From: Lingula anatina
Lineage: Eukaryota > Brachiopoda > Lingulata > Lingulida > Lingulidae
Assembly (NCBI RefSeq): GCF_001039355.2
Contig: NW_019775547.1
Location: forward strand, 839,637 to 903,636
Reading direction: 5' to 3'
DNA: 64,000 nucleotides
Shown here: piece by piece, positions 35,401 to 47,911 of the stretch
How positions within the stretch are numbered: the stretch's first letter is position 1
Layout: each line of letters starts with the position of its first letter
The notes under the pieces: model-generated
The model's input: the letters and a program-made list of their open reading frames with translations, nothing else
Told to the model about the DNA's origin: nothing
Database searches by the model: none
Position numbers and translations under genes: made by a program

Positions 35401-38400
35401 CCATATGCAACTTTGAAAATGATGACTATTGCTATTTTTTTTACTTGTCTTTTTCAGCATCTCATACCAAGATGGCTGGCTCCAAATTTGATGACATTAC
35501 TTGGTTATCTCTTCTTCCTACTGAATGTGGCAGTAATGGCATATTACGACCCACATTTTTATGCTTCCAGCAGGGATCACCCTGATAATCCCCCAGTGCC
35601 TGACTGGGTGTGGTTGTTTTGTGCTATGTGTATCTTCCTGTCATACACACTAGGTAAGACTGGCTTCCCACTTGCCTTCAGGGTGTGGATAGCCTGAGCT
35701 ATATTTATTACCCTGTTGAATGCATTAGGTATGGTGGCCCACATTCTCCACTGACTGGTTGTGGATTGTCTAAGATATACATATTTTATTTTAACATGCA
35801 TTTAGAGTAAGGCATGACTGTCTCCTAACAACAGCATAAGACCTAAGGATATCAGCTTAAAAAGAATTATTTCTGTGTCAAAATACTAAAGTACATCTGA
35901 ACATAAAATTTACAAGTGTAAATTAGTGCTTAAGCATAGCTTTATGATAAGAACACTATCAGTATGTACAGTGATTCTTAGATCTTTTCGATGATGCGAT
36001 CTTTTCGATATTTTTAATACCTAATACAAGTACCTAATACAAGTAGGTAAAAGTGTGGTCTTGCCTTTAGTTGTCATTCTAATATTCAGAGCTCTTTCTG
36101 ATTATTATGTTGCCTCTGTTTTTCAGATGGTTGTGATGGCAAACAAGCCAGGAGAACAGGTTCTAGTACTCCACTGGGAGAGCTGTTTGACCATGGCCTG
36201 GACAGCTCCATCACCCATGTCACACCTGTGGTCTTATACTCCATATTTGGGCAAGGGGAGTTTGGAATCTCTCCAATCAGAGTGTATTTTGCTATTTGGT
36301 GTGTGATGGCATGTTTCATCTTTTCCCATTGGGAGAAATATAATACTGGAGTTTTGTATCTTCCCTGGGGATATGATATAGGACAGCTGGTAAGTAAGAT
36401 TTAAGCATATTATTGTTCAATTAGACATCACTGTAAAGCACTTGAGATAAAACTTGTATTGTAGCATGTGATAAGACACAGGTAGTTGTCTTTCGTTAAA
36501 AAAGAATAAGCCGTTATGAGTACCTCAACTAAAAAATTGCCTTTCACTTTATTGTATTTTAACATACTTCAGTTGATATTCAAAATTTTTCGAGAAATGA
36601 ATCTGAAAGGTATAATATAAGTGTTTAATATTCTCTTTTTCAGAGTATAATTTTGGCCATGACCATCACTTACTTCAGGACTTATTTATTCTGGAAATTT
36701 GCTATCACCATTCCATTTTTGAATAAAACTTTAGACTCTGGAGACCTTGCAGAAATCAGTCTGTATGGTAGGTTAACCCTTACCTTTAACATCTTTACTA
36801 ACTTCTGCATATAAAAAAAAATGTAAGTCTATAACTATTCTTGGTATATATTCATAAAAGAATACTAATACTGATAATTCTAATTACAGTAAAATGATTA
36901 TCTTAAGTTTGTGATTTCTCTCCAATTCTAACTTCTGTATATCAAAAGACACCTAAGGCTTTAACTCTTCTTGGTACATATAAAAAATACTAATAGTGAA
37001 TATTCTAATTGCAGTAAAATGTTTATCTAAAAGTTTGTGATTTCCCAAAAATTCTAGGTATGAATTGACATTATCTGAAATTATACGAGTTTAGTTATTG
37101 GAAATTTTAAAATTCAGAGATTGGCAACAAGATTACCCTTGCAACTTATTATTAGATAGGTAATTTGACAAGCCAGCTATTTTTGTTATAATATTAATTA
37201 AATGTATTTTTTTGTTCAGTTGGCTCTGGCATGTCCCTCCCCATATCGCTGTATAACATATACCGGTAAGTTGTCTATATATTATAGAAATAATTTAAAG
37301 CTTCTTGTTACTAAGTATGATGTTTGTATAAAAATTCTAGCATTGAGTCAAGGTAAGTTCATTTTATCAAAAAAATTTATTATCCTTACTTGTTCCCAGT
37401 TATTTGCATACTCATTTTTCATTATATATATTTCAGTTCTTATCGGGACCAAACGGGTAAAATGCGTTCACTATGGGAGGCCAACCGTCCCTTAGTTTGT
37501 ACCACTATTCTATTTGTAAGCTACACAGTGTGGATTTGGAACTCAAAGTGTGCTGTACTAGATAATAACCCTAGGATATTTCTGTGGACAGTAGGGACTT
37601 CTTTTTCATATTTTACGGTAAGTGGGGGTTGATGTATATCCTGAAATTCTGGTCTGGTGAACCAGCTTTTTGATTTTATAATCTGTATATGTGATGTTTA
37701 TCAGACGCTGACTGTCAACAGGAAGTTAACTGTAAATCTCAAGTACACATTCAGTCTTTCAGATTTAACAGCTCCAAATAAAGACCTTTGATATCAGTAA
37801 TAAACCCACCTAACATTTATTATTGGTGCAGTTAACTTGAATCAAATGCCACTTACGTATAGACACAACAAGCATGCATGTATGCAGACATAGGGAAACT
37901 TTAGGTTTGACTGATCATGACCCCCTGAAAAACCAGAGGGCCGGCAAGATTTTTGATAATGCAGATCCTCTGGACAGGCAAGGTTTATGTGGAAAAACAA
38001 TACACAAAAATGAATCATATGTAAACGTTGACTTACTGACCTGCACAGAATGGGGAGGCCCTGCAGACTTCTTAAAGTGAAGGTTCTCCAGACCTTCAGT
38101 ACATCCAAGTTTTTTCCTACGTCTTATTTATGGAAATATGAGAATAAAGAAGTTGCTCCTCATCAATTCTAAAAGTCAGGCCATTGTTGATGGTAGCCTT
38201 GTTCCTTAAACTGATGTGACTCATTATGGTTGAAGTATTTGTTTGAAATTTTGTAGTTAAGTACAGTTACTGTTGGTAGCTTTTGAGTCTCTTCTAGAAG
38301 ATAGAACTGTAATAGTCCCACGTAAGAAAAATTGTGCACATTAGACCAAAATAAAGTTTAGAGCAAATGGTTATTTGTAATAAGTGTTTTACTTTGTTTG

Positions 38401-39261
38401 AAGAAATGAAGGCTCATTTTACCACCTCCCCCCCCCCCCCAAAAAAAAAAAAACAAACTACATTTACTACATACAACCTTACTACATACAGTCTAACACT
38501 AATAAGTAAATGATTCATTGCTATTAGATCTGCCATCTTCATATTCAATTTTATTTTCAAAATTTTATTTCCAGGTTCGGTTGATAATAAGCCAGATGAG
38601 TAACACAAGGTGTGAGGTTTTCCACTGGCTTCTAGTCCCAATCATCAGTGCAACCTGTGTGGTGGTTGTCTGTGATACAGCCCAGTATGAACTGTTCATA
38701 TTATATGGGTTAAGTGGCCTGGTCACAACCGCCTGGCTACACATGGGCATGTGTGTTGTAAGTAATTCGAATGTGAATATGTTCATCAAGGTTGGACGCT
38801 TTAGTATTGTCAGGTTTTTTTTTTCTTTTTACATGTGAATCTCGCTAAGCATATTGAAACTTTCTTCAAATCATATTGAGGATTTTATTTTTTGTTTCAA
38901 TTAAATGAACTGTTATTCAATTTTTTTAATTAAAAATATGCATTTTGTCTATGTGTCCAGACTCATGGGACAACCTCAAACAAAGATTCTGTGAACTATT
39001 AACTATGTGCCCTTTTGTATAAAAGTAACTTGACTAACAACTGACTCTTAGAATATTGTTTATTTTAAGATAAACCACTTAATCGAATCAATTTTGTTTT
39101 ACTGTAAAGAAAGTATTAACATTTATTTCATGCACCTAGAATGCTTAGCAGCTTCCCCAATATTGTGATTTTCATTTCAGGTATGGCAGATGGCTGATCA
39201 CTTTCAGATACATGTATTCTCATTATCCAAACCACAACAAAATAGCAGGAAGGAGTCATGA
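32415..39261 (+). CDS. SELENOI: Ethanolaminephosphotransferase 1 (EPT1 / SELENOI orthologue)
   Basis: CDP-ethanolamine:diacylglycerol phosphotransferase, last step of the Kennedy pathway for phosphatidylethanolamine, in ER/Golgi membranes. Exons 32415-32471, 35158-35226, 35458-35653, 36127-36389, 36644-36767, 37220-37265, 37437-37617, 38575-38757, 39181-39261 give 1200 nt, 399 aa (human about 397). The catalytic CDP-alcohol phosphotransferase motif DG-x2-AR-x8-G-x3-D-x3-D is complete at residues 111-133 (DGKQAR...G...FDHGLD). Other family blocks are [26 protein letters not shown] and LPWGYDI, plus multiple hydrophobic helices. The ATG at 32415 gives a first exon of 19 codons, the same length as I recall for the human protein. 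Vertebrate SELENOI has a Sec (UGA) codon near its C-terminus; here the frame ends at TGA 39259-39261, discussed separately. Confidence 0.95.
33139..33290. mobile_element. MITE-like element, family A copy 3 (decayed)
   Basis: Starts caggcccttagccaacaatt and continues with tctctttttctgaaaaaaat, as in the other family A copies. The right terminal repeat is eroded, so the end is approximate. It is intronic in the EPT1 gene. Confidence 0.4.
34542..34579. repeat. Perfect 17-bp inverted repeat with 4-nt loop
   Basis: TTATTTTCATTTTATTA (34542-34558), loop ATAA, then TAATAAAATGAAAATAA (34563-34579). It lies in intron 1 of the EPT1 gene. As RNA it would form a long A-U hairpin. Confidence 0.7.
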
Positions 39262-39783
39262 AGATATTGGAAAATAGGAAGCAAAAACTGAATTTGTATA
39301 GGAGTGATTTGCTGAATACTAGACATTTGGGTGTAAAATCTCTTCCTTGCTACATGAACTCTCTTTGTTTGATAACAAAAATGGCTAGTGTTTATCTTCT
39401 TAGTGCATTTTGTAAAATCTACATGTACTTGTTGTGTGAAGATATTCTCCTTCTCTTACCATCCCTTTTCCTTTTTACTTCTTGTATACCAAAGATTATT
39501 GTACCTGAACTATAAAATGTTAGACAAAAAATTATTTTTTAGTTTTCAAATCTAGCCCAAATGCTCATTTGAAATTAATGTCATACTTGCTGTTGATAGG
39601 ATTTTTCACATTATTTACAACAGAAATGTGATTTTTGTCAAATCAGTATTATTTTGTTATCAAATTACTTCAAACTATTAATAGTTGTATTCTGTATTTT
39701 ATTATAATAATCAAAATTTTATGGCACAAACTGCAAACCCATTTTATTTGACAGTTAAATTTGATTAAAAAGTTAAATGTTCA

Positions 39784-39789
39784 AATAAA
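39784..39789 (+). terminator. SELENOI: Poly(A) signal AATAAA of the EPT1 gene
   Basis: First canonical AATAAA after the stop, about 520 bp downstream, in tgttcaaataaagagtg. Confidence 0.5.
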
Positions 39790-41521
39790 GAGTGAAAATT
39801 CACTGCTCCTCTTCTGTAGGCATATTCTGTGAGAGCTGGCATTTTTTACTTTGCACCTTTTCTGATTTAGAAATCTAATGGAATACCTTTTACAATATGC
39901 TGTAAATTTGATTGGTGATAAATTTAGTCTTTTTTCCTCTTTTTTGAACATACACTTAACTGCAAGACAAGTCTTTTGAAGAATTAAATACTGGTGGCAG
40001 TTTTGTCTTTTCTAGCTTGAACAATATCAAGGAATAGATGTTTTCATAAAATAACCTTGTTAGACACATAATTACAGTCTTTCAGTTTTATATGTTTTAT
40101 TTGCCTGATAGTTGTCTGCATGCATTTTGAAGCTTCCACGTACAATATTACACCAGAGCAGGAAAAACACTTCACATAACTGAAAATTGGTCTTAATGTT
40201 AATTATGCTTACTGTTGCAGCAGAGTTAAATGTAAATATTTTTGTTCTTAGTAAATTCAAAAAAAGACACTAGTAAAAGGACCAGAGGGGTGTAAGCTGG
40301 CAAAAGACAAGTCTGACTGTGTGTTGCACGTTTTTTGGTTTTATTAAGGCTTCTGTGATCTTAGGAAACCTGACATTGTAATTTTCTCAAACATAAATGT
40401 TTTGGGCCATGTTATGCCATTTACACTGCAAATTAACTGGTCTTCAATGGGTAAAGTATGGACCAACATGATTATATGAAACAAAGGAAGACATACACCT
40501 GTTTAAACTTATGTTGAAATTAGAAAAAAGTTGTATACATAGTGTGTCAGAGGTATTCAACTGATCCAGTTTGTTAGAATGCAGACTATGCCTGCAGTTA
40601 CATTTTATAATATAAGTAATTAAAAAATGTTTTATACTCCATTGTTATTGTTTTTAATAGTACAAACATATCTTTTAGATCTAATAACTTTATTTTGCTT
40701 GAAATTCTGATACTTCCACTTTTGTTTACAAAAATATATAAAAATATTGTAAATTGTAGATGAATGAAATCCAATTCCACTATAACTTTTTAATCATAAA
40801 AAAACACCAGTAACTAAAAGGACTAATTGGCACAATAATTTTGTCCACTAATTAATAGCACCAGTTCATGTATATCATGAAATTAAATGGTTTTCATTTT
40901 CTTTTTCATTTTTACTTAAAAGTAACAGCATGGCTGTGCTGCTTTACTATTTACACATTTATCATAAAAAAAAAAAAAAACATTTGAATTTTTAATCAAG
41001 ATTGTCAGGGCACATGCTGAAGTGGTTTAATAGCACACACTCCCTATCAGTCCAGATGCATTTTGAAAAATGTTATTGCACAACTTTATCCAATATAATT
41101 TATAACCCTGTTTACAAGCACCTTGAGTAAATCCATTTTAGATTAATATGATGACAACTGTTATTGCATAATGCAGTCAATAAAAAGGGGAGAACATTAA
41201 TATTTGAACCAATAACTCCATTATTCAACGTACAGTGGAAATACAGTACTATATAGTATACATGTAATTACAGCACCATTTTCATCACATCAACTAATGA
41301 TCTTCCAAAATATCTTTAACATGCGTATTCCATTACCATTTCAGCTCCCAAGCAAGCCAGCTTTTGCATTTTCACTTCTTCATATGTGCATGTATTTTCA
41401 TAAACAACTGCACATATGTTGAGATTTGGAAATAAAGAGGTATGACACTTGTGGCATATTACATGCATTCTGTTTAAATAATACATTTCATTGGAGGGTA
41501 TTTTTTCCCAGCAGAGGGATA
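39790..41521. other. Region between convergent EPT1 and DEPTOR 3' ends
   Basis: AT-rich with no supported exon; probably the DEPTOR 3' UTR plus spacer. A poly-A tract lies at about 40967-40980. Confidence 0.45.
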
Positions 41522-44500
41522 CTAAAGTAAGGATTCCCTGAAGTGCATCATAACTTCAATATCTAGGAATCCATCTGCCCCCAGAATAATCTTGGCCACC
41601 TCTCTGTGATTCTTCCTTAGTACATTGATGCCATTTATGGAGTACAAGAACTGCCTCACCTGGAAAAATTATTTCACTTTTGTACTGTACTGTTCATTTT
41701 AAGTAAGGGGAACAGTGTCATTCACACAAAATTTTTTCAGTTCTTAAGTCTGAAAAGTGCTCTAAAGAGTTTTGTCTACTGTGGCCCAGTTGTATCAGAA
41801 GAACTGGTAGTTTAGTCCAACTGTAAATGAAATATTGTGCCTGTTCTGTCATGTTTAGTCTTTCAGAGGGAATACTTGCTTTACTTAAGTTTACTACTAC
41901 AAATATACATGTATCTTGAATTAAAACAGAACAAATGTAACTTAAGACCAATCACCTGTGACCAGGATAAAGTTCTATTGTGAAAAAGGTTCCAGATGAA
42001 CCAAATACCTTGATTCCTGCTGCAGCAGCTGGGCTTGCTGGATCAACAGTTTGGACGTATGTTGGACTCTCACCACGTATAACAAAACCATACCCAACAG
42101 AATCACTGCAGACCTACAGAAGACAAAAATCACTTTTAATTAATGATTTTGCAGAGTAGTGAGAGAGAGAGGGTGGAGTAGTTAAATCAACCATTTTATT
42201 TAAGAGTCTGAATTTCTCATTGTTGTACCTGTACTAGATGAATATTTGCCAAAAGGAACTTGTAAACGGTACCCGTGCTTTGGCAATGACAATGACTTTA
42301 TTCTCATAAACAAAATATGTTGTTGAGAACTATATAGTAGGTTGAATATACAGTACAAGAATATTAGAATATAGGCAGATATTAACAATGTAACCAGCTA
42401 GGAGACTTGATTCAAGATCACTCATCATTAGCAGATGATTAAATTAAAAATTGTAAAAAATATGCTTATGATATACTGAAGACACTAGCCAAATTTTAAC
42501 CTTCTGGATATGACACCATCTTTCTCAGTGGATTAAAAAGAAATAAAACCAACTTACCCTAATACATCTTTTGACATATGGTGTGTTGGGAGCCTCTAAC
42601 TCCTCTACAGTGACTCCAGTCAGTAGAACTGAACAAATAAGTACAAAATGACTGTCGAGAGAGAGAAAGGGAGGGGAGCAAAAATTGTTTGAATGTATTC
42701 TTAATCCTTTATTTTCAACTTCCTTTTATTCTTTACTTCATCTTTAATATCAGAACAGTTTTCTTAAGTTTTTGAGTGTTCTGTTAATTTGCACATGATA
42801 TTAACCTGACTTTGGTTGTTCCGTGGCATCAGCATCTGAAGAAACACTATCATTTGAGCTTGATGATGCTTCTGATGTCTTATGATTTCTTTCAGGGCAG
42901 TAGAAATACTGAGTGAGGGATGTGTTGCTCCTGCTACTTCCTACAATATTGGTAAAATTTGGTCGAAATTTTTTTTACAGATTTACTCACTTTTGCTGTT
43001 TATAACACTTCTACTGCTATTCTTGCTAAGGCACAGTAAATATGCTATCAGCTTAATTGTGTGGCATGCCCCTTCACAAAGCAACAAGAACGACATGATG
43101 GACAAAAGTCTTTTCTGACTTTACTCAAGTACTTTAAGTTTTAAGGGGGCATGCCAGACAATTTAATTTGAATACAATTTAAGCTAATTATATTGACTGC
43201 GCCTTAGTGAGAATCCCTGCTAAGATGTATTGACCCTGCTTGTACAATAACTCCTATTCTGAACACAGCCATGCAGAAAACTGTACAACTTGATGTAGAA
43301 ATAAAAAGGGCAAACAATTTATTATTTACGTTTTCAGTGTCAACTCCGTTTTGACAAAGCCAACTCTAGTTTATTATAGTTACTCTCACAAGCCGTAATG
43401 GCTTTTAAAGTAATTATCAAAGAAATATCTTACCAATAGACGAAAACGACTCTCTTGAGGCAGACCTTTTGTTCTTCAATAAGTCAGTTAGAACTCCTCT
43501 TTGTCCAAAGTCATCTCTGAATTTATATAAAGTGTGCCCATCTCTAAAGTGGTAGTCATCAGTGACTGAAAAATCAATAAAGTATCAGAATTTTAAAGAA
43601 AAGGCAAGGTTCAGTTTCATGATTTACTAAAGCAAGGAAGGAAAATCTAAAGGGAAATTCTTTTTTTTCAAAGACATTTTTACCCTTCAAAGACATTTTT
43701 ACCCTTCAACTTCAGTGCTGATACTTGTAAGGTTTTCCAAACTGCCAAACTGCCATATCTGCACCTTTATCAATTAGCAAGCATACATGTACTGTACATG
43801 GAAATTTTAAATATAAGAAACAGGCCAGTGCACTGGGTACAAACCTCAGAGTAAAACATTTTGATCAATCCTCATGTCCTCAACTACACAAATTACATTC
43901 CTTTTATTTTGTAAATATACAAACAGTAAGAATCACAAATCTTTTTCAGTGCCATTTCCCCCTTTTTTCTTACTGTGTCTGAGTATCCCACTCTCCACCA
44001 TGTCCCTGCAGAACAAAAATGCTTCCTCTCTGGTGGAGGCTTCATTCTGGTGTATCAGCCAGTCTACCAAGGTGGACCCATAGAAAGCATCTGTGTACAC
44101 CTGTCCTGTGTCTGTGACCACATGCTCCTGGGTTATCTCTGGCCATGTTACAAGTAATCTGGGTGCAAACATGTAAAGGTGTTAAATAAGTCATTCTCAT
44201 AATGGTCATAATAAAAATTAACACAGTGCTGGATAATGTTATATATTCGTTTGATTCATTTTGAAGCTTAACATTTATTTTCTAATGATAATTTTAAATT
44301 ACAGAAAAATAAATATTAATAAGTTGGTGAAAACAATTAATATTGACTTTTTACGTGTCACTTGCAGAACAGCAATATGCATATAAAAAAGGTTAAAGGG
44401 ACAACAATTGTGGATGCAGGTGCTGTATACCTTACAAGCCTTTTAATACTTCTTTAAAAATCTTCCACCAAATTAAAAATATTTCACTCAGTGCAATAAT

Positions 44501-45580
44501 TCTTTGACTGACCCCAAGCAACATCTGCTCATTATATCTTCAGAAACACCATCATAACATACTAGTAGATACTTATTGTAACACTACATGTACTAGTACA
44601 TTGTACCAGTATGTCTGGTCTAGGGCAATGACCTGTAGATAGGGTACACCTTATCTGCTACAGGGCATTGGTCAAAGTTAGCCTGGTCGTGGACTGTATG
44701 CCTTTACACTTTGGCTTGTGTGCCTCACCTCTTATACAGACTGTATGCTCTTAGGTACAGAGCAGCTTCAGTATTCTGTGGAAATGAGTCATCGTCAACT
44801 CGGAATCTGTAGAACAACTTTTCATCTTTGAATTGATGATCATCACACACTACAATAGAAGATTAAAGGTGAAATATAAGAAATTTGCTCCTAAAATTAT
44901 TATGTCTAAGTTTTATGCTTTCAATCTCTTCCCTCAATATACAAAAGTTGTCTCATTCATAATTTCACCCCCCCCCCTGCACCCCCCACAATTCTTAAAC
45001 TACAAAAGCAAAAGACCCTTATCTGTGATACATATAATAGCAAATGTTTGAATTATGATATTCCAGTACATTGTGGGAGTTATCAATGCCTAACATCATG
45101 GGTACTATAAAAGTCATCCAGATATAATAATAATAGTCTATATTATCTATAATTTTGATATTCTAATACCATTATTCCAAAATAGAGCCAAAAACTCTAT
45201 TCACATAATTCAAGGTTGGTTATCAGGGTGACAGAAAGTCTGAACAAAGTATTCAGTATAACTTGTTGACCACAGTGCCTATGATAAACATTTGTCTGTG
45301 TCATAATTTGAGCACTTTCACCTATGGCACATAAACATTATAAGCATGTATGAATAGTAGTGTACATTTTTGGGTGTTTCAAAATCCTTCTAAGTCAGAA
45401 CTATCATGGTTATCAAAGAATAGCTGCTACAGTGGCATGTTCCGGGCCATATGTACACATGACCTACTGTATGAGTATGACCAGTATTTCTATTCTTATC
45501 TACACATACATATCAAAGTCACCTCCTATCAACATTCAACCAGTGCTGAGAGTTATTTGTCTTGATATCTTAGACCAAGG

Positions 45581-45648
<68 letters not shown>

Positions 45649-47653
45649 GCTTCATTACATATGATATTATCAAGAATAACTTATTTATTTACTTTTGGTG
45701 TCTCTTACTTCAATAAAACATATTTATAACACAAATTAAACCAAAAAGGTACAGTGTTTTAATCTTTGAATCACACTGCAAATAAATATATATATATTTT
45801 ATTTTTCACTGCTTTTTATTCACAGAGCATTTATCTGTATGCCATTTCCCAATATTATACTTGATGTGATTAAGTATCTACAAAGTTTATCATGGTTAAG
45901 ATTAAATTAGAAGTGTACTGGGTTACAATGGGGAACAGAGAAAAAATAATTTTATTTTGACATTTAATTTAAAAAAATAATAAAGTTTTGCAACTTAATT
46001 TATACTAATCAATCTAATATTTAATTAACCTTACTTTTTAAATATGGGATCTCATTGTTCATAACTGAATGCATACATCTTTTAGTGTGTTAGGCCACAG
46101 CAGAGGAAAAGTTTTTGTCCAAAATTACAAAGTGACAAAACCCCATTTAATGAAAATATCTTCATTAAAACACAGCAATAATTAATATTTTTTGGAATAT
46201 AAAAATGGCAGCAACACACTCTTTTAAGGAACAATAGGATTCAGCTATCAAGTATGAGAGATAAATTTATACATGGACTTTATTACAACTAAAACAAACA
46301 ACAATCTCTATTTCTCTTTATGCAAACTTCTAGCTGAGAAACAAACTCATTACCATGAATAAAACAACCAAATGAACAATATTTATGTATTGCTTAAATT
46401 ACCTGTTATCATTTTATTTGTCACTTTACAAACTCATAAGTAAAGAAAAGATCAGAGGTAAAAAATTTTCAATAATTTTTTTCTAATTTTTAATTTTATA
46501 TTTATATCTTTTATGTATATAGATATGTGAATTTCAATAAATATACAATATAAAAATATTCATTCCTATACATAATATGAAGTGACATTAAACACTTCAA
46601 TGATGTTAAACCATACAGAATAACAAATATACCAATTTGACACAAAAGAAAGTATTATTCATAGTTGAGAAAAATAATCACCCATTATTCCTAATAAATA
46701 TCAGATGTACATGTACCCACCATGATGCAGTACATAATGATCCTGAAGAATTCTCATAAGTAATACTGCAGTCTCTCTGTCCTGAACCCTGTGTGTATCT
46801 ATTAGCCACTGTACCAATTCTTTGCCAACAAAACATTTGCTGTAGTTTCTCAAATGATATCTTCTTGTTTGAATAATGTTGGGGTTTTCTTTATTCAGAT
46901 CCTCTCTGAAAAAATAGATTTAGGGCAGTCTGTATAGTAATTCTGAACTTGGACCCATTATAATTGGACTCATTACAATTACAATTATGTATAATGGGTC
47001 TAAGCTCTGAATAATAAAACAAATGCACCCCAGTATAAACATGTATACTGGTAAAGGAAGTCTTCTACTAGTATACCAGTACTCAGTACCTTGAATAACA
47101 AATACGAGAGTCAGACAATGAAGTACTATTCATTTTACCACAGGCAATGTAGGTTCCTCTATATAAATGATGGACATTAAAATTAGAACACAAATTTCTT
47201 ATAACCTACTTCCAAAAACCAAAGAAGGTTGTTTTGAACACTCCAAGAAGTGAACCTTGAACCCAATGACTTGGTTATAATCAGTTCCAAGTTTTTAAAA
47301 GGTTAAAAATGCCAACACGCACACAACATAAGCGATTTTTCTTTTCAAGGTAGGTAGGTCTTACAGCTAGGGTACAAATTCAAATGTCCGTAGAGGACTT
47401 ATTAGACGTTCAGTACAGCTATTACTATGGTTAAACAGAAATACAGGTCAGATGTACAAAAAGATGGCACGTACTGGTGTAGCAATTTCATTCATTCATT
47501 CAAACAGTAATGGAAAATGACAAGTCTGTCGTTCCATCTAAAATATTTCTCCAAATAATGCCTCTTAAGATCACTTTACCTCAGTTGTTCTCCTATGATT
47601 ATAACATCTCCAAATCTGAGGAAATTTGACTGGCTCTGGCGGGCACGTTCCAT
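41522..47653 (-). CDS. DEPTOR: DEPTOR: two DEP domains and a PDZ domain, mTOR-interacting protein
   Basis: In vertebrates DEPTOR binds and inhibits mTORC1 and mTORC2. Minus-strand exons 47653-47580, 46905-46721, 44849-44729, 44158-43974, 43565-43434, 42940-42806, 42628-42558, 42113-42009, 41659-41522 give 1146 nt, 381 aa (human 409). DEP1 at about residues 35-110 includes RNYSKCFVGKELVQWLID and KLFYRFRVDDDSFP; DEP2 at about 130-215 includes DAFYGSTLVDWLIHQNEAST and TLYKFRDDFGQRG; PDZ at about 303-375 includes SVGYGFVIRGESP, VDPASPAAAAGIK and FLYSINGINVL. A Ser-rich linker (about 225-290) separates DEP2 and PDZ and lacks an obvious SSGYFS phosphodegron. The start ATG at 47653 is 258 bp from the divergent DSCC1 start, suggesting a shared promoter. 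Confidence 0.93.
45583..45645. repeat. (TA)n microsatellite
   Basis: An uninterrupted AT dinucleotide run of about 60 bp in a DEPTOR intron. Confidence 0.9.
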
Positions 47654-47911
47654 CGCCACACGTCGTTATCATAATTGTTTACAATATATGCAGAGTTGTT
47701 ATTCGTCTTTTTCTTTGTTTTGAAGTATAACAAGTTGACAAGATCTTGAAATTATTAGACCATAAGAATATCAAAAGAACGTGTTAAATAAACTTTTTTA
47801 TATTGAAATATAAGAGCTACTATATGGATAAAAAGATGAAAAATAAAACTTATTATATGCGAAAATGAATTGCATCTATTTCGAATAGCTCCATTTTCGT
47901 CCGCGGGAAAA
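47654..47911. promoter_or_regulatory. Bidirectional promoter region between DEPTOR and DSCC1
   Basis: 258 bp separate the two divergent start codons. No canonical TATA box is apparent at a fixed distance from either; the sequence has a GC-rich patch (gtccgcgggaaaaatgg) next to the DSCC1 start. A shared promoter is inferred from spacing and orientation only. Confidence 0.6.

Noticed and set aside
39262-41500. SECIS element for EPT1
   Set aside because: Several ATGA words were inspected (for example near 39353 and 40478), but none had a matching quartet and AA apical loop by eye.
45360-45716. 118-codon frame containing a Tyr-Ile repeat
   Set aside because: Translation of the (TA)n microsatellite within a DEPTOR intron.
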